A stretch of DNA of 64,000 nt. Origin: Symbiodinium natans (lineage: Eukaryota > Sar > Dinophyceae > Suessiales > Symbiodiniaceae). Location: contig CAJNDS010002057.1 in NCBI GenBank assembly GCA_905221605.1, positions 10,087-74,086 of the forward strand, read 5' to 3'. Positions 1-6,981 of this stretch are shown here, one piece after another; the stretch's first letter is position 1, and every line of letters begins with the position of its first letter. The translations under genes and the position numbers were made by a program. Under the pieces are notes generated by a model. It did no database searches and was not told the DNA's origin. It saw nothing but the letters and a program-made list of their open reading frames with translations.

Positions 1-2
1 TA

Positions 3-75
3 GGGTCTCAAGGTGTTTTAGCGGTTACACTCATAATAAGTCCTAAGGTAGTACGTGAATTCACATAGTTCATTC
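3..75 (+). rRNA. rnl: LSU rRNA fragment, helices 69-71 region, copy 1
   Basis: Contains GCGGTTACACTCATAATAAG followed by TCCTAAGGTAG, matching the universal LSU stretch around E. coli 1906-1940 (cGGCCGTAAC...GGTCCTAAGGTAGC), the intersubunit-bridge and domain IV core. Starts at the recurrent GGGTCTCAAGGTGT motif and runs into the first hairpin at base 80. Other copies: 6904, 33562, 36142, 42925, 45547, 61770, 63790. Fragmented LSU rRNA is normal in this lineage. Confidence 0.75.
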
Positions 76-537
76 ACTCCCCCACATAATAATTATAATG
101 CAAAGGTAAGTGTACGCACGCTTTGCATTATTATTATTACGTGGGGCCCTTTTCTCTTCGTTTCTCTCACGCATTTATAATACGAAGCGCGCACAAGTTT
201 GCCTGCGTATTAAATGCGTGTGAGAAAGAGAGAAAAGAGTGCACGCCCCGTTAAAAGACTTATTATTGGGCGTGAAATACAATAAAATATAAAAGGCATA
301 TTTTGCGGGGCTTAGTTCGATCGCTCCTTTAATTCATTTCATTCATTATATGCGCGGTCGAAATACGCTCCCAAAATAGTATTATAAAGGGGCCTTTTAT
401 ACCGCACGAAAATAGTGTACTAAATAAGGGCCCCTTTAATTTACTTCGTTCTTGCATTATTATTGAATTCATGCGATCACTCTGTTCACTTATAATTCAA
501 TAATAATGCAATCTCTTCGTAGTACTAACTTTCTATC

Positions 538-625
538 TTATAACCACCAGGCTGTTACCAAAGGCTTGAGTTCTACATCCAAGTTCTCAGGTTCTTGTGT
601 CCCAACCTTACAGACGCTTCCCCAA
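538..625 (-). rRNA. Possible SSU rRNA fragment (900 region), copy 1
   Basis: Non-palindromic patch. Read on the minus strand, GGGGAAGCGTCTGTAAGGTT followed by GGGACACAAGA resembles the SSU 880-920 stretch (GGGGAGTACGGCCGCAAGGTTAAAACTCAAA). The similarity is partial. Repeated at 33018, 35618 and 44999 on the plus strand, so it is conserved among copies while flanking hairpins vary. Could instead be another rRNA piece. Confidence 0.35.
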
Positions 626-1255
626 AAGCCCGTTAAAATATACTAAATTCATGCGTCACAGGTTCCTTATAATTTAGTATTTTTATAGGGCTTTTAGTGT
701 TCGCGAGCTCACGATATTATATTATGCTCGCGCACATATTAATACTACTAAAAGAGCATACAATTTTATAATGAATTTTTAAGGAAAGAAAGAACGAAGT
801 GAGAGAAAGACGCACGAAATTCATTCTAAAATTTGCTCTTTTCCCCGGGCGTCTAATTAATTATATTTTAAGTTCGCACGGGATAAAAAGCCGAAGTGAA
901 TTAGAATCACGCGTTTACAAAGAGTGAAACGATTGCGTGAAACGAGTGATAATAATGAACGAAGCGCCCATGTGTTCACTTAGTACTTAATTAGTGAAGA
1001 TAATACGAAGCGTGAAGCGTACGAACTAGCCGTGTGTGAACGCATTAATAAAGTTCATTGCAATTATATTTTCATCCTAATAATAATACAAGGTTAAGAA
1101 AGAAGCGAATTTACTATATTTTAATGCGTTCACTCATTCATTCCTTTCATATTAAATTTACTGTCACGTGTACGCATTAAAATCGTGTAAATGCTGCGTT
1201 CATTATATTATTTCGGCTTTCGTGCATCATTTTATTCTTTACAAAGCCTTTTAAT

Positions 1256-1367
1256 ATACTAAATGAACGCAACAACCATATCATTGAGGCTATCCTATGA
1301 ACCGGGACGTACTACTTCTATAGGATAACCACAAAGAACCTAATTTAGTATCTTGGTGATGGTTGTT
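1256..1367 (+). ncRNA. Possible pseudoknot-forming element upstream of cob
   Basis: Two 9-bp complementary pairs interleave: ATACTAAAT (1256-1264) with ATTTAGTAT (1343-1351), and AACAACCAT (1271-1279) with ATGGTTGTT (1359-1367). Between them sits a third hairpin, TATCCTAT (1291-1298) with ATAGGATA (1320-1327), extended by GG/CC. Interleaving order is that of an H-type pseudoknot. It ends about 110 bases before cob, and the same arrangement precedes copy 2 at about 50100-50211. Function unknown; this may be a small structured RNA or a 5' leader element. Confidence 0.4.
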
Positions 1368-1394
1368 CTCTTCACCTGGTATTTTACTAATAAT

Positions 1395-1456
1395 ACGGGC
1401 CCGTGCGTAATAATAGTAATAATACGGGCTAGTACTTACTATATAATTGGGCCCGT
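1395..1456. repeat. GC-stem hairpin bordering the cob 5' end
   Basis: ACGGGCCC (1395-1402) pairs with GGGCCCGT (1449-1456); the loop is AT-rich with a nested ACGGGCTAGT. It ends 21 bases before the proposed cob start. The same hairpin precedes copy 2 at about 50239-50300. It may mark the transcript 5' boundary; that is inference. Confidence 0.7.
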
Positions 1457-1477
1457 AATAATAAACTCATAAACAAA

Positions 1478-2611
1478 GTGAATGCAACATATTTTGTATT
1501 ACTAATGAAATCTCATTTACAATCATATCCTTGTCCTTTGATCATAAATTATTTTTGGAATATTGGTTTTTTATTAGGAATTACTATTTTATTACAAATT
1601 ATTACAGGAATCTTCTTAGGTTTACATTATACATCAGATATTAATTCAGCATATTTTTCTCTTTTCTTTTTAATTAGAGAAATATATTATGGATGGTGTT
1701 TACTTTATCTTCATTCTAATGGTGTATCATTTGTCTTTCTTTTTATATTTCTTCATCTTGGAAGAGCTATATCTTATGCTTCATATTTTTATAATCCAAA
1801 TACTTGGTTTTCTGGAATTATTATTTACTTCTTCTTAATGGGAACAGCATTTATGGGTTATGTTTTACCTTTAGGACAAATGAGTTTATGAGGAGTTACA
1901 GTAATTACAAATTTATTATCTCCATTTCCATCTTTAATAGAATGGCTTTGTGGAGGACATTATATTTACAATCCAACATTAAAGAGGTTCTTTGTCTTTC
2001 ATTTTCTATTTCCATTTCTTCTTTTTGCTTTTCTTCTTTTTCATATTTTTAATCTACATTTTCTATCTTCTAATAATCCTTTAAGGAATTCCACTAATAA
2101 TAAAATAGCATTTTTGCCTTTCATTATTAGTAAAGATTTCTATGGAAAGATATTAATTCTCTATCTATATCTTCTTCAAATTCATTTCGGCTTCTCTTCT
2201 TTCTCACATCCAGATAATGCATTAGAAGCATGTGGATTACTTACTCCTTTACATATAGTACCTGATTGGTATTTCTTATGCCAATATGCTATGTTAAAAG
2301 CTGTACCAAATAAAAATGCAGGATTCATTATCTTATTTACTTCTATCTTCATCCTATTTTACTTTATGAGAAGTCTTTCAATATCATTCTATTTTATAAT
2401 TAAGACGTCCAGTAGATTTAATGGTTTTTATCTGTGCTTTTGGTTTCTTTCACTTTTTTCTTTTATTTGGATAGGTGGTCAATTTCCTGTAGACAACTTT
2501 CTATCTTATGGTCGTATCTTTACATTACATTATTATCTTCTTATTTTCTGGTGTGTTCTTTCGCTCAGTATATTCGCTCTATTATTCTATTATCTGTACA
2601 CGCGGCAATAA
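1478..2611 (+). CDS. cob: Apocytochrome b, copy 1 (full-length frame with one internal TGA)
   Basis: Membrane-embedded core of complex III (ubiquinol:cytochrome c reductase), carrying hemes bL and bH. The frame is 377 codons if TGA at 1889-1891 (residue 138) is read through. That codon sits in the conserved GQMS-x-W-G segment, so Trp is expected. Visible: SYPCP near residue 16, heme-ligand pairs His79/His93 and His175/His189 (14 apart in each pair), SHPDNA near 243, and a Qo-site motif PDWY at 262-265 where most cytochromes b have PEWY. Residue 76 is Leu where copy 2 has Arg in the usual W-C-x-R-Y-x-H context. Length is close to the usual ~380. Start taken as GTG 1478 because it aligns with the family N-terminus; ATA at 1469 is an alternative and no ATG fits. 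Stop TAA 2609-2611 lies in a hairpin loop. Known for dinoflagellates: extensive mRNA editing, which could repair the TGA. Identity is very likely; functionality is uncertain. Confidence 0.93.
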
Positions 2612-2630
2612 GTTTATTCGTGAAGCCGCG
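2601..2630. terminator. Hairpin containing the cob stop codon
   Basis: CGCGGC (2601-2606) pairs with GCCGCG (2625-2630) around an 18-base loop. The last two cob codons overlap the left arm and TAA (2609-2611) lies in the loop. It is followed by a second, longer hairpin (2649-2710). The arrangement is repeated at copy 2 (about 51444-51473). Termination or 3'-processing is inferred from position only; the hairpin itself is plain. Confidence 0.45.
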
Positions 2631-3151
2631 ATAATAATAATATTGTAAGGGCTTATAATTTAGTATATTTTATAAGGATTATGCATGAAAATATACTAAA
2701 TTAGTAGCCCGTTAAAAGACGTCCAAAAACCCACTATTATTTTATTAGTATTTTATTAGGGATTTATTATGTATTTATTAGGTATTTTATAGGGTTTTTC
2801 GTGTACTTCGTTCTCTCCTTTTCATATTAATTCACGCATTCGCTTATTTCATTCGCTTCTTTGTAATTAATATGAAAATGAGCTCTCTTCGTAGTATTAC
2901 ATGGAGAGAATGAAGTAAAAGCCCCCTTTATTAATAGTATTTTATTGGGGCTTTTTACACACACTAATACTACTATTTCTACGGGCCGTACTAATTCTCT
3001 TATTGGCCCGTCACATAATACTATTTTATTAATTATAACCGGGCCTATATTATATTCACTTCATGGCCCGGTAAGAATAGAATAATAGAGTGTGAAGAGA
3101 ATAATATTATTGCAATGAACTTCGTGAAGCGCGAATAATATTATGAACGAA

Positions 3152-3228
3152 GCCCACGGACAGACCACCATCAACAGGTTCTCCACACAGTAAATCCACC
3201 ATCTGTCACTCTCTGTTAGTACTAACCG
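3152..3228 (-). rRNA. Possible SSU rRNA fragment (1050 region), copy 1
   Basis: Minus strand reads GAGAGTGACAGATGGTGGAT then TTACTGTGTGGAG, loosely resembling the SSU 1040-1070 stretch (GAGACAGGTGCTGCATGGCTGTCGTCAGCTCGTG). It is one of few non-palindromic patches in the cob unit and is kept in copy 2 (51996-52071). Assignment is tentative. Confidence 0.35.
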
Positions 3229-3446
3229 TGTATTTTATTAGTGAATAAAGAGAAGAGAATACGTGAATGAGTGCGTTTATAAGGAAAGAACGCAGTGAAT
3301 GACGCATGAAACGCATGAATGAAACGTATGAACGGAACAAGAGAGCACTAATAATAGAGTTACAAGTGAGCGCGTGAACTATATTATTATGCGAACGAAA
3401 CAACCTTTTGGACGTATTATTGACCACACGCACCAATCATTACCTT

Positions 3447-4543
3447 CATGAATAGGTCCTTTAATGTAATATTCCCCGGGCACATAATAAAATACTAAAT
3501 AAGCCCGGGATACGAACTAAATGAATAATAGAGTTACCGCCTGGGCTGGACGTACCAAAAGTCCTATTATTATAAGTGTACGGGCGTTCTATTTACTAGC
3601 CCGTCCATCACCAGTAAACATTAGAATTATAGTATTATAAGGGGGCAATATTAATAGTACTTTGTGGCCCCCTTATAAACCCCTTAATAATAATACTAAT
3701 GGCCCGGATATTTTAATAATAAATCCATTAGAATTACAGTGAAGAGAACTATATTATAAGGGAAAGCGAGTAAGCGCGCGAACGAAGCGCCCAACATTGC
3801 TCACTCACTTCGTATTATCTTCACGAAGTTAACTCCTTCACTCATAGTATTCATGCCTTTCCTATTATATTAAGAGAACGCATGAATCCCCCAATTTATT
3901 ATTTATTATTTTCCACTTTACATTTAATATTAAATTGTATTATTATTTTGTAGGGTCTTTTAGTATATTTTATTGCGTTCACGCGACAAGAATAAGATAT
4001 GAACGCATTTTTCACCCATTCTATTATTAAATTGTATTATTCCCGCGATAATAATATTTTATGAACGCACACTTCGTTTAATTATATTACCGCGTAAATA
4101 ATATAATGAATACAAAAGACGCCCTAATTATAATAATGGTGCATTCGCGTCTCTTAATGCTTTCTCTAATCTCAGCGAAACCCAATATTAAAGAGGCAGT
4201 AGTTTTACCTTTAACAATCCTATATCTGGGGCTTCACCGTTCATTCATCACTTGTATATCTCATTAAAAACCGCCCCAGAAGTCCTATTAATGAAGGGTG
4301 CAGCACAAGACCTATGGAAAGAAGTGAATAATAAAGAACAAAGTGAATAAAGTGCGTGAACAAATGAATAAAGCGAACGAATAAAATAATAGAGAACACT
4401 ACAACTTTAATAAATGAATTTGCAAGAAATTCCAGGGATTTATTATTACTTCGTTCTCTTAATGCATCACTCACTCTCTGACAGCATAATAAAGTGTATT
4501 AAATGCGTGAACAAATATAAGAAAGTAATAGCACGCGTCTGTA
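3447..4543. repeat. 1.1 kb block, inverted copy at 18667-19767
   Basis: Reverse complement recurs at 18667-19767 with few differences. Contains hairpins (CCCGGGC stems near 3475-3510; GGGGGC stem near 3640-3675) and the LSU P-loop fragment. Its left part overlaps the end of the cob repeat, so the two repeat families share sequence. Confidence 0.85.
4180..4322 (-). rRNA. rnl: LSU rRNA fragment with P-loop, copy 1
   Basis: On the minus strand TTCTGGGGCGGTTTTTAATG (around 4261-4282) matches the domain V P-loop stretch ACTGGGGCGGTCTCC of LSU rRNA (E. coli ~2250), which binds the CCA end of P-site tRNA. Flanking unpaired sequence (GTGAAGCCCCAGATATAGG and upstream GTGCTGCACCC) is also kept in the second copy at 18888-19030. 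Fragment limits are estimated from where hairpins begin. Confidence 0.6.
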
Positions 4544-4855
4544 GAAAGCTGAAGAAATAAAGTGAAGAGAACACTATAATATTATTAACTAGCCCATTTA
4601 GTATTAAGGTAGCAAAAAGTCCCCCAAAAGATTTTAATTGTGCTTATTATAATATAGTTCACGCACACAATGACAACACGGTATAACGCATGAACGGGTG
4701 ATTTTACTATTATCTCCTCACGGGTTGGTTTCTCTTTTTCTACAGCATTTTCCGGGCGTATGAATGAAAACGAGAGATAAAAGACGCTCTCTCTGACACA
4801 AAGGCCGCCAACATACCAATCATCAGTGAACGCAGCATATTGACCATTGACTTAC
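4544..4855. other. Spacer without recognised gene
   Basis: Mixed hairpin sequence plus a non-palindromic patch (about 4795-4860) that I could not place in an rRNA. A short TTAAGGTAGC at about 4609 recalls the LSU H71 motif but lacks its context. Confidence 0.5.
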
Positions 4856-5640
4856 AAGCCCCATTATTATTGTTCACACGCGTGTCTAATTTAATTACAA
4901 ATGAAATACACGCGCGATTATAATAAAATCCTAATTGTAATACTATTAATGGGGCATATTATTATTGTATTAATGCGCCCTTATTATAATACTAATAAAA
5001 GGGCATATAAATATAATACTAATGGTGAATGTACTATAAGCCCGTATTATAATACTAATATTACTACTAAGAGAACGAAATATAATTGTATTCATGCGTG
5101 TACATCTTAATAGTACTAATGGTGAACACGGGCTAGTTAATATGAAGAGAATAATGTACGCCCGTGTACTCACTTTCTTTCACTCTTCTTTCTAACCTAT
5201 CCCGCGGGCTTTCTAAGATAATAATATTATGCCCGCGTATTAATATAACTACTGAGTGAAGAGAACATAATATTAATATTGGTAATGGAACGCAGTGAAA
5301 GCAAGCAATATTAATAGAATGTGAACGGAACGAGTGAATAAGATTATAAATGAGCTTGCGAATGCATGAATCTTATGAGCGACCGAACGAAACAAGTACC
5401 AAGATTGACCAAAAACCCCATTTATTAATATATCCCGGGCGCTTCACTAATAATATTATAGCCCGGGAGTGAGTGAAGTTATGAGAGAACGCGTCTTATA
5501 TTCACTTGTAAGTTCACGCACGAAGTGAATTAAATAAACGCGTGAACGAATAAACGAAACGTGAATAGATAATTAATAGAGCGGCCAAGAAGTAGAGAAT
5601 TATTAGGCCGCATTAATACTAGTTTTCCTGCGTTCGTTCG
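4856..5640. repeat. Direct repeat of 57884-58668
   Basis: A 0.78 kb block of hairpins and AT-rich spacer, repeated in the same orientation at 57884-58668; its right part also occurs at 9190-9757. Contains GC-stem hairpins near 5197-5245 and 5430-5470 and a compound element near 5335-5385. No gene seen. Confidence 0.85.
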
Positions 5641-6765
5641 TTCACTAGGATTCACGCGTCCTTTACTGCGTTCAGTCCTTGTAATCACGTGTTCACTTAC
5701 TCTCTTCATAATATAATATCGTATTATTACCCCGTGAGCATATTAATATAATAATAGGGCGTTTATGCTCACGGGATAATATTATTAAAAGACCATATAA
5801 TATTATAAAGGGTGTAGAGAACATTAAAGGGGCGTGTGTGTGAGAGAGCGCACGCATGAACCGCTCACTCGTTCACACATGAATTCACGCTTCGTGCCTC
5901 ATTGTAATTCATATGTTCACTTCGTTCTCTCGTTAAAATATACTGTCCTTACGGGCGAACGAGCGAGCCACAAAGTAAAAATAGTATGCTCGCGAACTAG
6001 CCCGTTAAAAGCCTGAATTTTAATAATAAAATCATGCGTCCTTACGTCCTTATATTTTATATTAAAATTATACAGTCTTTTAGTATTATTGTAGCTTACA
6101 TGCGTGCGGCCAATTAAAACGTACTACTATTATGCCGCACATTTCGTACGCTCATTTCGTTCACATGTTCAGTTAATTCACGCACTCATTGCATTCGTTT
6201 GTAATTCACTTCACATGTTCTCTTCACGTTCTCTATTATAAGGAGTAAGTGAGGCAGCGAACACGACGCATGAATAGAGAACAGAGTGAAGAGATAAAGG
6301 GAAGTGAATGAAGAACGAAGAAAAAGAGTGTTACGGGCCTAATAAAAGCCCGTAGAATAATACTATTATATTCATGTCCCGGGCACATAATAAGTACTAA
6401 ATAGACGCACGGGATATAAAGTAAAAGAGTGTTGTGTGCGCACATATGATTTTGTTTCGTGCGCATCTTTCGTTCATAATATTACTACGCCCTTCATGCG
6501 TCCTTTCAGTCCTTATAAGGGCGTATTAATATTAGAACTACAACATAATACCCGGGTCTTGGAGCTCTTTGCCCCTATTATTATATTACGGGCGTACATT
6601 AAATAAGCTCGCGCATTTAAAGCCCGTATTATAATAATGGGAAAAGACCCTAGACTTGGAGATGAAGACAGAAGACTCATGCATCTAGTTCCAGCTCCAG
6701 CGGTAAGACTCATGAAAAGACGAGTGTTATCCAGACCAGGCGTTAACAGGGTCTCAAGGTGTGAT
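5072..6765. repeat. 1.7 kb direct repeat, copy 1
   Basis: Repeated at 9190-10880 with a handful of base changes. Ends with the SSU 530-loop fragment. The stretch from about 6001 recurs at 60713-61487, and from 6153 at 38871-39474. The left junction is at ACGAAATATAATTGTA, the right at AAGGTGTGATGGGTG. Confidence 0.88.
6645..6752 (+). rRNA. rns: SSU rRNA fragment with 530 loop, copy 1
   Basis: GTTCCAGCTCCAGCGGTAAG (about 6688) followed by ACTCATG, then GTGTTATCCAGACCAGGCGT and TAA, aligns over its length with the SSU stretch GTGCCAGCAGCCGCGGTAATAC ... GCGTTAATCGGAATTACTGGGCGTAAAG (E. coli 515-570), the 530-loop part of the decoding site. It follows a GC-stem hairpin and ends at GGGTCTCAAGGTGT. 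Five copies exist in the window, four plus and one minus. Confidence 0.7.
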
Positions 6766-6903
6766 GGGTGCTGTCTTAAAGGGGTGTTCACTGGTGATAG
6801 AGGTTATTAATACTAGGAGATAGAGGTTAGGTGACAGGGAGAGAGCGGTTAACCTGGCATGCGATTCCAAGGGTGTGAACGGTTAGACCAAGATATTAGA
6901 GTT
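6753..6903. other. Mosaic of short shared motifs between two rRNA patches
   Basis: Not palindromic. Contains GGTGCTGTCTTAAAGG, GATAGAGGTTATTAATAC, GTGACAGGGAGAGAGCGG, and GGCATGCGATTCCAAGGGTG, each recurring elsewhere in other combinations (for example 39475-39600, 53160-53350, 61460-61770). Possibly trailing parts of rRNA fragments joined by recombination. Confidence 0.5.
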
Positions 6904-6981
6904 AGGGTCTCAAGGTGTTTTAGCGGTTACACTCATAATAAGTCCTAAGGTAGTACGTGAATTCACATAGTTCATTCACTC
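6904..6981 (+). rRNA. rnl: LSU rRNA fragment, helices 69-71 region, copy 2
   Basis: Same patch as 3-75, with TCCTAAGGTAG at about 6942, preceded by GGGTCTCAAGGTGT and followed by the same CCCCCAC hairpin (apex loop 7008-7022). Confidence 0.73.

Larger units (their letters stand above)
1..852. repeat. Repeat unit A, forward copy
   Basis: Hairpin-rich block. It recurs inverted at about 32785-33645, 35385-36228 and 44785-45623, and partly forward at 23734-23940. It carries the LSU H69-71 fragment at its left end and a minus-strand SSU-like patch at 538-625. Notable palindromes are 80-146 (apex loop at 106-120) and CATGCGTC-type loops near 650-690. No protein-coding signal. Confidence 0.85.
853..3937. 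repeat. cob repeat unit, copy 1
   Basis: A 3.08 kb segment repeated directly at 49694-52781. Besides cob it holds hairpins with GC stems, the pseudoknot-like element, a possible SSU patch at 3152-3228, and non-coding hairpin DNA at 2650-3150 and 3230-3937. The left junction falls inside a hairpin loop (the CCCGGGC arm faces GCACGGG); the right junction is at the palindrome ATTTAATATTAAAT. Confidence 0.9.

Noticed and set aside
1478-2611. Apicomplexan (for example Toxoplasma or Plasmodium) origin
   Set aside because: The fragmented-rRNA style is shared, but the SYPCP/SDINSAY/RYLHSNG features of cob and the long hairpin-rich non-coding DNA fit dinoflagellates better. Assigned from memory of the families, not by a search.
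4605-4618. TTAAGGTAGC as another H71 copy
   Set aside because: None of the H69-70 sequence precedes it; chance match.
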